Shown here piece after piece: positions 11,222 to 23,040 of a stretch of DNA of 64,000 nucleotides; the stretch's first letter is position 1; each line of letters begins with the position of its first letter. The stretch lies in contig JAGMUV010000006.1 of the NCBI GenBank assembly GCA_020744425.1, forward strand, positions 2,604,001 through 2,668,000, written 5' to 3'. The notes under the pieces are model-generated. The model did not search any database. It saw nothing but the letters and a program-made list of their open reading frames with translations, and was not told where the DNA came from. Both the position numbers and the translations under genes were made by a program. This DNA comes from Dactylonectria macrodidyma. Lineage: Eukaryota; Ascomycota; Sordariomycetes; Hypocreales; Nectriaceae.

Positions 11222-14200
11222 TCATACAAAGACCACTGTAACGATAGTGAAGATGAGAAGCAGCTTGTTCTGCAAAGCGCTGTCTTTGGCTCTCTGGTCC
11301 GCATCGTTTGCAAGGCTGCGTGTATCCTTCATAACAATAAGGTTGCCTTGCTTCTGCTTGAGATCGAGGAGATGATTGAGCTGTAAGGAATAAAACGATG
11401 TTTGACCTTCGTGCGTAGAAACTGAGAGGCTCTGTTGTAGGATCGAGTGGAAGCCGTTCTTACCGAGTCTTCTACCGAGGATGCATTCGCGAAAAGGGAC
11501 TGAGCCTTGGATATCCGAGACTCGAGGTTCTTCTTTATGATTGCTAGTTCATCCTCTTCATCCTCTGGTAGCAGCACTTCTCTGTCTAACCGAGCTTCGT
11601 CGATGACCACTTTCAGTTCTTTCTGGCCGGCATGGTATTGGCCGATGACTATCCTCTGATCCTCGAAGACCCGCAGAATCATTTTCAGCTCATCTTTGAT
11701 ATCCTTGATCTCACAAAGGTGCTCTACCTCACGTGTTATATTGCATATTTCATCTTCAATCTGCATTGTCGTGTTGCGGTCTTTGAAACCCTTGCTCAGC
11801 TGTTTTTGAGATTTGTAGAATTCGGCATAGGGTTTTGCGTCTTCTTGGGCCTAAAACGTTGGAAATGATCAGAGTAAGTCTAAGCGACTCATACCCCAAT
11901 TATACATCTCGTACCCGATAAGCGATACTCTGCTCAAAGATATGGAATAAATTCTCATCTAGCCTAGCATTGGTTGGAGCATCCACGAACCTAGTGGCTT
12001 ATTTCAGTATGCGAGATGTCATCGAATCCAGACTCAGAGGTCGGTCTCTTTCCAGAGCATCAGAGATCTGAGCGAAAAGGTTGGGTGGGCCTGGGTGCCG
12101 ACGATCGGGAAGCGCAGTGATAAGGGTCGCTGATCTTCAAAAAGTTAGAGGCTTGGAGGTAGGCAACTAGCACTTATGTATTGATACTCACTGGCGTCAA
12201 TCTTCCAAACCCACATCTGATTTACCATAAGGAGCTTCTTGGGCTTCGCAGTGGTCGTAGTTGGTATTGTTTCCCATCCGCCTTGCGACAACCTTTCCCG
12301 CTCCAATTCTTCTTGACGTTTGACGTGTTTGACCACGACCTGGTCCATGTCACGATCACCTGATGTGTGGAGGGAAAGGTAGTAGGACTGATCCAGCGTA
12401 CATGGGCATGGAAGCTGGCTGGATTGTGGTTGGATTCGCAATAGAGGTGCTTCAACGCACTTTCACTGGCAAAGTTAGTCTTACAAGACTTGGAAGAGCA
12501 CTATTTCTTGAGAAAGCAGTCGAGATTCTCAGTGTCAAAATATGGGATCTAGAGAGTCAAGCGTATCTTAGCACGATGTCACGATGCGGTGGCCGAGGGG
12601 CCAACTCACAACTAGAGAAAAGATCCCTCCGTGGGATCCAAACAAAGGCGTAAAAGATGGCTTTCGGAAGCAAGCGTGTGGAGCCGGGCCTCTAATTTCA
12701 TCGTACGACCCAGCAATGAACGATTTGATTCCGCTCCAATATGCTTTGAATGTAGTGTCATCCATGCCACTCAATGGGCGGATCAAGTCCTGATCCTGAT
12801 ATTAGATCCCCACAACCCACAAGAATGCGGGTACGAACCTCGATTCAAGTTTTCTAAATAGTATTAGTATGTTGAAACCCTTTAAAATCCATGTCATGGA
12901 TTGCTCGACATACGTTATTCGCGGGTAGATGTACCCATCTCCAATAGTCTCTTGGCTCGGAGCTATCCATCTCGGGACCCTTCGCCCATTTTTCAAGTTC
13001 CTGAACTTGGTGTTTTCCACAGTCCTCCCCGGTTTCTTTGTAGATAAAGTCCCCAACGGGCGCTTGAAACTTTTTGCGAATGCGGCTGGAGGTATAATAA
13101 TGAATCTGTAGCATAGAAGCTCTCATCATAGCAGTCGTCCGGTTGTCCGCACCCGCCAGTCGAGGCTATGACGCTCTTCCGACTGTCTCTTCCTCAGAAG
13201 GTGGTTTGTACAAAAGAATCAATATCTTCTGGAGACAACATCGCTCGGCTGGTTGACAATTTTCATGCACCTCAAGTTCCTTAGACACAAGCTCCCGCAC
13301 AGTCAGATTATCATACGACCGTCTATGCTCTGTATTGATGCCTTTTTGCAACAGCAATGCCACAACTTTCACGTGGTTCTCGCTCAGACGTGGAGCCATT
13401 CGTCGACCTTTGCTAAGGAATCGGCGGTGCTCGCGACCCCTCTGAACTACTGCAAGAAGTACAGTGGCTCCTCCATGAGTGATCTGTGCATTGAAATCAG
13501 CTGCATGTTGGATGAGCATAGCTGCTGTCTCGTAATAACCAAAGCAAGCAGCCTCGTGTAGAGCCGTATACCCAAGCCGATCACGGCTGCTGGGTTTCAC
13601 TCCGTCGTCCAGCAGACGTTTGATCTCCTTAGTATTCCCCTCTGCCGCAGCCGAGAGGAGTTCTGAAATGCCTTTACCAAGATCAGCCGTGGGTAGCGCA
13701 CCTTTTCCAAAAGTGTGAAAGTTGTCAAGTAAAGTTTTGGGTCGGGGACGGCAATATCTAGCACCGTTTTCCCATTCTTATCCGAAACCTTAACGTCGAT
13801 ATCACGGTCGAGGAGAAGATTAATCAAACCCTTATGGTGTCTTTCGATAGCATTAAAAAGTGCTGTTCTTCCGTCGTTATCCAGTCTGTTGATATCTACC
13901 CCTTTCTTTAGGGCATCTTCAACGTCCGATATGTCATTTGTGCGAACAGCCGCCTGGATTGTATGGTCTGTCTGGTCTGTCTGGTCATCTCCTAGCCTTG
14001 ATCCATGGATGACTTTCATATCCAGAGCGAGCTCATGGCCACCGTCATTGAGTACGAGGATACGGATAGAGCCACGGTCAGACGAGAAGGCATTGCTAAG
14101 ACGAGCGTACTGGTTCGACCGGTCAATGACGGGGAGGTCCTTCTTAACGTCGCCAGTCTCGGTCATGGCGACGATCTGACCATCCTGTAAATCTAGGACG

Positions 14201-14634
14201 CGGTATTGCTTAAAGACGGGGCCGAGCATAGTCTGGACAATGACACTAGGGGCAGGCTCAGAGACGAAGGAGTCCTCCTCAAGGAGCTGTTTAGTAGAGA
14301 GGTCAATTCCTAGGTAGCGATACTGCCCGGTAGCAGAGGAGGTGGAGATGCGTATGACCTGGCAGGGGCGGCCTTGGAGGATGAGGAAGTCACCGAGGCG
14401 GATGTGGTGGCAGGGTATGGTAACTGTGTTGGGGAGGTAAGGTTCATCAGAGTCACCGGTATAGGGGCGTGTCTTGCGAGCGGGATCCGTCACAACCTCA
14501 GGGCGTCCAGGATGGTCGTCTGGCTTAGATAAACCTGATCGGAAAGAGTGGTAGTGACCTTAAACAGGTATACTGAGTTAGCTGGCTCTGCACCTTTTTC
14601 ACGCAATCTTACCATCCTCGTCGTAGCAGCCCAT
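11222..14634 (-). pseudogene. HEX1-ankyrin-CorA-like fusion gene, apparently broken
   Basis: Exon 1 (14634-14613) and exon 2 (from 14558) join over a GTAAGA...AAG intron to give MGCYDEDGHYHSFRSGL, the HEX1 N-terminus. The full HEX1/eIF5A-like domain follows (IPCHHIRLGDFLILQGRPCQ, then VQTMLGPVFKQYRVLDLQDG). HEX1 normally stops after its peroxisomal signal SRL; here SRL (14001-13993) is followed in frame by ankyrin repeats. Further along lie blocks of the fungal ankyrin/CorA-like family: WRWVHLPANNV, TLDQSYYLSLHTSGDRDMDQ, NQMWVWKID and the coiled LLDLKQKQGNLI before a hydrophobic segment. Reading frame breaks near 13715 (one base missing), near 12400-12500, and at about 11222-11230 in the membrane segment, while several introns between remain intact. 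I call it a young pseudogene; sequencing error or unusual splicing cannot be excluded. Confidence 0.72.
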
Positions 14635-15152
14635 GATGCTGGCCAGTGGCTTCAACATGCTCTCTTCGAAACCGTCTTACTAGTAAGATTCTTGGGGTTT
14701 CTCAAGCCTTGCGCTGGGAGGGCTACGTGTCTGGTTGAGATCACACTAGCTAATAGCTTTGGTTAAGACCTATAGGTGCTGTATAAAGGCGAAAGTAAGC
14801 TGATGGAGACAGGAGAAAGCGTATAAGACAAAAGAGACAGAAAGCTAATAGTTAATTTATAGTTACAATCTGAAATAAACCGTCTTTATTAGGAGGGATT
14901 TCAGCTTATTATCAGACAGGTAGTTAAGCGCCAGCCTTGTTGGGCTTAAATGCATGAAGCTCTAATGGTGCTTAACCTTCTGTGTTCCAGGTACCCGCTG
15001 AATTAAACGGGGAGCGGGCCGTTTCTGTGCCAGGGTGAGTACTGCTAGGTCCTTAGCTACAACTGATATTCCCTGATAATTGCAAAGACACTACCCAGCC
15101 CCTTAAAACCGTTGAATCTAGAGGTCAAGCATAAAAATAAGAGCAAGATGCC
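14635..15152. other. Intergenic between HEX1-fusion gene and tRNA-Asp
   Basis: Upstream region of the HEX1-fusion gene. It is moderately AT-rich with no supported gene. A 12-nt resemblance to the start of 28S rRNA near 14990 is too short to count. Confidence 0.5.
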
Positions 15153-15182
15153 AAAAAAGAAATGCATGTGTTGTTTCACATG
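15153..15182 (-). terminator. Pol III terminator with trailer hairpin
   Basis: Read on the minus strand after the second tRNA-Asp: a 6-bp hairpin (CATGTG, loop AAACAA, CACATG; 15182-15165) and then T6 (15158-15153). The sequence differs from the first copy's trailer but the hairpin-plus-T-run layout is kept. Confidence 0.55.
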
Positions 15183-15188
15183 TGGCGA

Positions 15189-15260
15189 CTCTCCCGCCGG
15201 GAATTGAACCCGGGTCTCAAGCGTGACAAGCTTGCATACTGACCACTATACTACGGAAGA
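15189..15260 (-). tRNA. tRNA-Asp (anticodon GTC), second copy
   Basis: The reverse complement is identical over the whole 72 nt to the tRNA at 8887-8958: same acceptor stem, GTC anticodon and T arm. About 40 nt of 5' flank is also similar (GTCTGTAATC just upstream and a CTACACAG word further out). The two copies face opposite ways 6.2 kb apart. Confidence 0.95.
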
Positions 15261-15454
15261 TTACAGACGTTGAAACGTCTGTGTAGCGAGTTCGATGATC
15301 ACGTGATGGTCAATAATCACTATAAACCCCTTGTCATCACTCAGGACATCTTTTAGCAACTCATCTAGGGAGGCTTGCATTGTGGAAGTGTCAAGTTGAC
15401 CATCATGTCACTAATGATGTTTTCAAACTAGAGCAATAAGCTGCAGAATTGGGC

Positions 15455-18400
15455 CTATGAAAAGGATTGGCTAAGAATGGGAGAACCCGTTATAAGTAGA
15501 TTGCACGGATCGTGTTCTTTCAGAAACTTCACAATGCCGAGATGGCATTCCTTCTCAGCCAACTCGATGGCCCTCGAAAATCCCAGGAAAGGGTCTGGTA
15601 ATGCCCCCTCGCTGAAGAGAAACCGAACCATCTCCATTCTGCCATGCTCGGCTGCGCCCTCCATCGCAGTTCGGCCGTCCTCCACGGCCGGCAATGCATT
15701 GATGAGAGCTCCGTGTGCCAGCAGCAAGCGGGCGATCTCCATGTGCCCCTGAATTGCGGCGCCTTGTAGAGCCGTGACACCACCCTTCTTTGCGGGAGGG
15801 GCATTGACATCTGCACCGTGGAGGAGAAGTAGACGGATTACTTCCATATTCGGCTCTGTGGAAGATGTGACGGCCTGGAGTGCAGTACGGCCAAACTGTG
15901 CGATTGCAGGGGCGTTGACGTTTGCACCATTTTCGAGCAAGAAATGGATGAGTTGAAGATGGGCATATCTGGAAATTGTTGCTGCTTGAAGTGCTGTGCA
16001 ACGGTATTCTTGATCTTTACCTATGTGCCCGTAGAGATCAGAAAAATATTTTGGGAAGATGAATGTTAGAGAGGCCTGAGAATCACGTTGATAGGATTCT
16101 TGGTCTTCAGAGACATTGACGTTTGCGCCGTGAGCAATGAGAATTCGAAGAGAATTCATGTCGCCTCTTAATGCTGCGGCCTGCAGTGGCGTTAGCCCTT
16201 TCCGTGTGTCCTCAGTCCGTGCTCCAGCACGGAGTGCCAGTTCAAGGCACTCGTGTTGCTTGCTTTCCACCAAGTTGTGGAGTATCGTACTCGCTGTGTT
16301 ATTCGTGCGGTTAACTGGTGCTCCAAGAGCGAGGAGCTTTTTGAAAGTGCGGTTGTAGTCTTTGTAATGCCATTCCTTATCGCCGAGAGCTTCTCGAACC
16401 GGGGGTGTCATGCCTTCCAAGATGGTAGCTCCATCCGCCCGACCAATCCCAGCCGTCACATTGGCTCCGGCATCGACTAAATAGTTCGCTAGCTTGGGAT
16501 GCCCGCCTTCAAGCGCGGCATAGAGAGCTGATGCTCCATTTTCGCTGTCGCTCGGCGCTAAATTGACATCTGCCCCTCGACTGAGAAGGTAGTGCACGAG
16601 CGCAACGTGACCATGCCCTGATGCCATTTGTAATGCACTCTCTCCCCCAAGTCCATAGCCATTGATCGCAGTTCCCGTGTCCAGAAGCTCGCCACAGCTG
16701 GAAATGTATCCCATTCTTGCCCAGCAGACAAGTAGAGTTGAGCGGACCCAGGCCGCATTGCTATCTGATTGAAGTAAGACAGAAAGGATACGGGGTCCTA
16801 GCCAATCCTCCGAGAGATAGTCCGCTGCCCTCTGGTAAAGGGCCTGAGAAGTTTCTTTGTCCACCTCCGCACCGGCTTTGACAAGAAGATATACCAGGTC
16901 GGGGGTTTTATCGATATTGTCGTAGGTAGGTAGCAAGTGAATTGGTGATATAACTTTAATTTCATCGTCGTCGGATTCTGTTGTGGAATCCGCAAGAAGT
17001 TGAGCAAGTCGGGTATTAGGGTCTACCCCTCGACGTAGGAGCGTTCCTACGGCATTCACCATTCCAGCTTTGATAGCTCCACATAACGCCCGCTCCATGA
17101 TTTCTGTGTGTACGATGCTATGCTTGAGAAGAAGAGAAGAGACCTCTTGATTGCCCATTTCCGCGGCATCAATTAGTTCAAAAACATCCGGTTGGTTGAT
17201 TAATGGAACCCTTTCCCGAAGCATTGAATAAATCGTCAGATCATGCTTCCACGCAAATTGAAGGATATTTTCACCGCACACGGTTTCGTCGACATTGAAA
17301 CGCGCTCCTTTTTTCAGTAAAATTTTGACATTGCTAGAGCGGCGAGACTTTATTGCTTCATGAAGAGCTGTTGTCTCGTCCTCCATAAAGTGAAAGCGAT
17401 TGTTGATATCCGCTCCTGCGCTGATGAGGTAGCATATCATGGCTTCACTGCCCTTGCCAGCAGCAAAGGCTACTGGGGTGACCTTTGTCTGTGGAATGCT
17501 GTTGTGTGGGAAGCCATGGTTGATATCTAAACCATGCGACACTAGTAGTCTGGCTAGTTCTAGACAGTCCTCTTCGATAGACAAGAAAAGGAGTCTGGCC
17601 CCCAATGGTCCTTGCAGGTAATGACAATGACTTGACACTAGGCTTAAGAACTCGCTGGAATGAACAAATTCCTTAGAGTACCCAGGATGTGAGCGGAAGG
17701 TGCAGATTGCTTTCAACAATGCTGACCTGAATGCAAGGGCGTCAGTTGGTGTCGTTTCTAACAACCTCAACAACTGAGTCATCAACCCGTTTTGGATGAC
17801 CCATCTTAGGAAACTCATGATCTCTCCATCGTCAAAATGATTGTTGGAGATGATGAATGTGACAACTGGAAATAGCTTGTAGTGTAAGTGAACGCTGGCA
17901 GCCGAAATAGCATCATCGTATGCACTGGCACTGCCTGGCGGACCCCATGGAGTTTGCGCCTGTGATTGGATCAAGTCGTCCACTAGTTCGGCCATAGTTT
18001 CTAGTGCTGCCAGTCTCGAGTTCGCATCGACGAGTTTGGACAAAACCCATCCACCTTGACGCTTACGATTGACTGGCATAGGCCTAGGTAGATGCTGAGG
18101 AATGTGTGTTCGAATCCCTTGAGCTTCGGAATAGTTGTCAAGGAGAGTCCTGAGAGAGTTGTTTTCTCGGGTCAGTGAAGCCAACGAAGTCAGTGAAGGC
18201 ATTTCTGTACCAGAGTTAGCGATTGGAGTGGGTGGCTTGTAAGAGTTACGTACCTGGCAAATCCCAGAACGATTGAAATGGCCGCTTCGGCCCGTTCCGC
18301 GACCATGATTCAAGATCAAGAAATTGGGGGAATGGGTTTGGCCCATTTTCTATAGCGGTGACCGAGCCTAGGCTTAACTGAGAAGGGGTCGGCAGGTCCG

Positions 18401-19093
18401 AGAGATTGAGTACGCTTTCCACAGAAAATACCGTGTCTATTTGAGTGTCGAAAACGATATCAATGTCATCCAACTCAATCACCTGGTCGGCCAGGCTCGA
18501 CTCCATGCGAACAACATCGTCACTGCTCTGTTGAACGTCCACAGACCCTGAGGATACACTCGAAGCGTTTGGATTTCGAATCAAGGCAGATGCCGCACTG
18601 GATGTAACCGGTGTACGGATTTCAATTCGATGTAGACCGACTGTATCGATGCCCAAGTCTAGTGAGAGTTAGTACGTTGTTTCTGGTAAAGGAGCCAATT
18701 AAAGTACCAACCTATTTCCGTGTCATGTGTGGTTTCGCCTTGGCAACCTTTGGAGTATCGTCGGATGGCTCTGGTCGTGCTGTCGAGCTTGAGGCGTTTG
18801 CCGCTCAGATACACAAGCGAAGCTATGCCTCGTGCCTCTCGTCGTCGAATATGGGGAATCACTGCTTTCCATTCGTTGGCGCGCAGGTTCTTCAAGCCGC
18901 CGAACTTGGTCTTGAATTGCCTCTCACTGTGTCGCGTAAGCTTCTAGTGAAGGTAGCTTGAGATTGTGACCACTTACGTGACCACGACGTGGTGGGTCTC
19001 CTTGAGAAACTGAACAGTCTCCTTGACGGTTTTGTCTTCATCCAGATACAAGCGGTTGATGTCCTGCTTGTACAATTTCCAATTGATGGACAT
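15455..19093 (-). CDS. Clr5-domain ankyrin repeat protein
   Basis: Four exons on the minus strand (19093-18978, 18926-18712, 18658-18254, 18204-15455) encode 1161 aa. The start MSINWKLYKQDINRLYL begins the Clr5 domain, which continues over intron 1 as HHVVVTERQFKTKFGGLKN. Clr5 is a short helical module named from an S. pombe silencing factor and is common at the N-terminus of fungal ankyrin and other repeat proteins; it may bind nucleic acid. A Ser/Asp-rich middle follows, then about 12-15 ankyrin repeats (about residues 420-1130), for example GESALQMASGHGHVALVHYL and GVTALQGAAIQGHMEIARLL. No NACHT, NB-ARC or membrane segment was found. The intron-2 donor is unusual (GTTGGT). A decayed copy of part of this gene lies at 23.04-23.44 kb. 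Likely a recognition or scaffold protein; ligand unknown. Confidence 0.85.
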
Positions 19094-19535
19094 TGCGGTA
19101 TTGTGGAAGTGAGCCTTGAGGCTAACACTGGGATAGAGGCGATGTGCGGAGCACGTTGGAGGAAAATGCTGTGACCACACGAGAGCAAGCTTCAGTCTTT
19201 ACGTGTCGGAAAGATTGGGACAACTCGAACACTCTGTACGGGCAAGACAACGACTTTATACGTGTACCTCTTGGTCGTACCGTTTGGTGCTCGATGTTTA
19301 TTTTTTGACGCATTTTATGGACGGCTATTGGATGCCTTCTTTCCTGTCCTTCTGCCACCTTCATGCACGGGACTTTTGGTCAGCCACTCCACCGCACGCA
19401 TTGTCACACCCAATGAGATACCGAGAGGACAACGAGGTGTCTTTTGCGCTCTGGCGGACCATTGGGCTTTTTGGCTGGGCGCTTTGATAGGGCGTAAGAT
19501 CTGGCCTTGTGGCAGCCTGATCCATCTTGGGATAA
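19094..19535. other. Intergenic, Clr5-ankyrin promoter
   Basis: The Clr5-ankyrin promoter. Positions about 19400-19525 recur in diverged form at about 23310-23440, showing that this promoter was duplicated with part of the gene. Confidence 0.6.
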
Positions 19536-22312
19536 TTATTCCTGGCTGAGAGAAAAGGTAATAGATCCAGATCCTAATGGAACAATCCAACCGCCTCGCC
19601 CCTTAGAGGCTCCCTCCGCCTTTACCTGCCACGTCTCACCTCCAGTCGACTCTACCCAAATAACAGCCTTTGAAGCTTCCGGCGAGCCCTTCAACTGCGA
19701 CAGAGTAACTGCAACAGTATCCTTGGCTGAGTCAAACGTGAGCTCCTCGATGGACCCGACATCGACCGTTATCAGCACCTTGAGAGGCCCGATAAAGACC
19801 CTCTTCCGCACAGCATCTTTAGGCTGAACAGTCGCACTGTCGCCATTCGTGGAAAGAATGCCCCCAAAGGCAACTAAGCCCAACTCCTCATCGTCGGCGA
19901 CGTACGTGCCCGAGTTCAGAGCCGTGCCAATGAAACCGCCACCGTAGTCACCGGTGATGCCATCCCACTTCAGCGTGTCGGGGAAAGAGTGGAAAGCAGC
20001 GCTCGGGAAGCCGTCTTGATTGATGTTGGAGAGTGGAGCAGCTGAACCGGCGTAGCCAACGCGCAAAAGGTATGCGTCTGACGGGTCATCGCGAAATGCT
20101 GACAAGAGGACTTGCGCGTTGAGACCTGAGCCGTAGTGATGGATCTGGCGCTCGATTCTCTTGAGCTTGCCTCCGTAGCTTTGACTGTGAGTTGATTTGT
20201 CTTGATCGGAGAGAGAGTCCACTTACATAAAGTCCCAGTATCGCCGGGCGTTGCCGTTCCAGCCCCAATGTGGCACATTGGGCATGTAGCCTATCACGCT
20301 GTTGATAGTCTTCTTCTCCGACTCAGTCATGCCAAAGTGCCTGGAAAATCAGCATCAGTTGCAACAATGCAGGGAATCACATACCTGGTCCAGTAGTAGA
20401 CACCTTCTTGACCAGTAGAGTCCCAAGCCATCTCACTTCCGTAAGGAATCTCCTGCGAGTCCCATTTCTCAGCTCGCACCCTCATCGCTTTTTCCAGCTC
20501 ATCGGCGGCAGTGTCATTGCCCTCGCGCTGGAGATCTGCCAGAACTTCACCAAAAACAGTCTCTCCCATCAACCCAAAGTCGTTGTACGCGACATCGGCC
20601 TTCGTCATTCGGAGAATGGTCTCTCGGGCCTGACTGAGGTACCAAGTCCAGTCCTTGGAGACGAGATTCGGGTACGCTCGGGCAACGCGGTATAGGGACC
20701 AGTATGCTGCTACGGGATGTACGTAGTTGTATGCGCGACCGATGTCAGAGGCGGCCTCCTTGTTCCAAGACGTCCAGCTGGTCCAGTCAATATCCTTGCG
20801 GTACTCGTAGTCCACATCGGCTGGCTGGTAGTAAAAGAGAGATTTCTGGACACCGTAGTCTTTCTTTTGGAGGTTGTCCCAAATCACATTTTGGACAAAC
20901 TCATCAAGCTTGGCAACCTCCTCGGCGTCGGGCTGGATGGCTTGCTTAATCGCTGCTGCGACGTACGCACCGGTGCCGCCCTCGTCGCTGAGGCCGGCGA
21001 TCCAGACTCGCGGGTCCTGGTCAACGATCTCTCCCTTCTCATAGTCGTATGTCATGACGGAAGGAGACCGCTTGAAGGGATCAGACTCGTTGAACCATGC
21101 CTTTGAAGTAAGGAAGTTTCCCATATCGCCAAGGGTCTCGGTGGTAGACTTGGTCACGAAGTAGTGAACAGTCTGGACCTTTCCATCCTTGTAGACGATA
21201 GTCACTCGAACTCGACCCCATGCTGAAGAAGAGGGAGCAAGTGTGTACCGACCATTGCCATTATTCTTGACCTGTAGTGCACCCTTTGGTTTAACAGTAA
21301 CGGAAGAGACTGTGCTGTCGCTCTGAAGAATAAGCTGGGCTGGCAGATCTTGAGAAGTGATGAAGCCCGGAACACCAATAGCGACAGGGCTTCCAGCCTT
21401 TCGAACGGCCTTGTCGAAGTCGCGGATGCTGTCCGCCAAGGAGAACTTGACGCCGACTTTGAGCGACTGGCCTGACTTTAAGATCTTAGACGAAGGCGCG
21501 TTCCAGGGCTCTTGGTCCTTCCACTCGTTCTCTGCCCAAGCCTTGCTCAGGACCTGCCACTCATAGAAGCCCTCAAAGGTCTGGCTTCCATAGTAGGTAG
21601 GCTCCCTGCTAGCCTCCTGGAGGTTGCGGTACGCCTCCAGGGGAGACTTTGTACCGCCCAGCGGCGTTACCAAAAGAGCTTTACCGGTACCTTTGACAGG
21701 AGCGACACGGATTTGGCCTGCGTCCATGCCGATGTATGGATCGGAGAGGGAGCAGTGAGCTTGCATCTCGGTAGGTTGTCTACCGCTGAAAATACTGTTG
21801 AACTCGGCTGGGAATCCTAGGCTACCGATCTCGATGGGCTCATTGCCGGTGTTCTTCAGCGTGAAGCGGAGGCCGAGATCTCCCGAGACGTCAAGCCATT
21901 CACGGACAATGCTAAGCGGGCTATCTGGAAGAGTCTCTTCCAGACTAGACGCTGCGAGAATATTGCTTCCAGCAGTCGTATTCTTGACTGGCTGACGCTT
22001 CTGCGCGGAATCGCCATCAATCCAGGCAGTATCGTCTCCCTGCCGGTAGCGGTATGTGATATCGCCCCAGTGGTACTGGCCATTCGCAGCACGGTATTTG
22101 AGAAGATCATAGGGTAAAAAATCGAAAGAGTCGCCAGCTGGGGACAGCGAAGCTAGGACTTGGGCATCATGAGCGATCTTGGCCTTGAAGTTGCCAATGG
22201 ATACGTCAATGAAGCCATTGCCAAGACCTAGATGGTCTGATTGGGCGAGCGCACTGCCCCCAAAGATGGAGGTAAGGGCAAGGATCTTGCCGAGCTGTTT
22301 GAGCGATTGCAT
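19536..22312 (-). CDS. Secreted ~900-aa protein, putative carbohydrate-active enzyme (DUF5695-like)
   Basis: Three exons (22312-20385, 20340-20227, 20184-19536) encode 896 aa. The start at 22312 was chosen because it opens with a signal peptide (MQSLKQLGKILALTSIFGGS, cleavage near ALAQS) although the frame stays open to 22408. The N-terminal half is beta-rich (GLGNGFIDVSIGNFKAKI), as in the beta-sandwich before many sugar-processing domains. The middle and C-terminal part has helical blocks rich in aromatic and acidic residues (FYEWQVLSKAWAENEWKDQE, SEMAWDSTGQEGVYYWTRHF, PNVPHWGWNGNARRYWDF), typical of an alpha/alpha-toroid glycoside hydrolase. From memory I associate it with the DUF5695 family found in fungi and bacteria; this was not checked. 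Substrate unknown; probably acts outside the cell on polysaccharide. Confidence 0.8.
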
Positions 22313-23040
22313 GGCGAGTTGTTGCTTGCTCTGCTCGTTCTCATTCTGTGCATACTGAACGGACTCTTTTATAAGCGTACATACCACAGTTGAGAATGCC
22401 CAGGCCATTGCAACGGCACATTACATCACAAAAATCCCCTGCAATGGAGAAGCGAACTGATCAAAGCGTAAACTATGTAGATCCTCCAAGCACATCACCC
22501 ACCCAGCTGTCATTGGCACGCATCTACTATGGCAGCAAATCAAGCTTCCAAACAAGCCCTAATAGGAAATTTCCGGTGAGATTTGTCCTTCAAAGGAGGA
22601 ACAGCCTCCGGACCTGCCAAATCCATAGCTAGGGTCAGGTGTTGCATGCCGCCTTCTAAATTCTTTGCCGATCTCTTGCCCTGTTTGAGACACGAAGGTC
22701 CGCCAATAATTGGAGCGCATTTAGATTAACTTACGATTCCGGGGTTACGAGCTCAGGGTGCTTTTGCCAGAATACGGGGCATCAGTGTGTCAATGTAACG
22801 TATCCATTTTTAGCATTAGTGAAGATATTTGTGCGGTTGACAGGCTCCTAAAGGGTGAGATATTTTCTGGAAGTGCGGCGGTAGTACTCAGCGGAGTATT
22901 TTTTTTTTCCTTTTCTCGAAATGGTCGATACCTTTTCGGTATTCCAGGATCTCGATCCTACCAGCATCAATCAAAAAGTCCGCCGGCTCGTAATGCCGCG
23001 CGGAGAATTTCACCAGCAGAGGGTGGTTGCTACTTGCCGC
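22313..23040. other. Intergenic
   Basis: Promoter side of the secreted putative hydrolase gene and spacer before the ankyrin relic. It includes a poly-T run near 22901. No gene supported. Confidence 0.5.

Noticed and set aside
14985..15010. Fragment of 28S rRNA
   Set aside because: Only about a dozen matching bases around ACCCGCTGAA-TTAA; no extension.
15455..19093. NLR-type receptor
   Set aside because: No P-loop NACHT or NB-ARC motifs are present in any frame; only Clr5 and ankyrin repeats.
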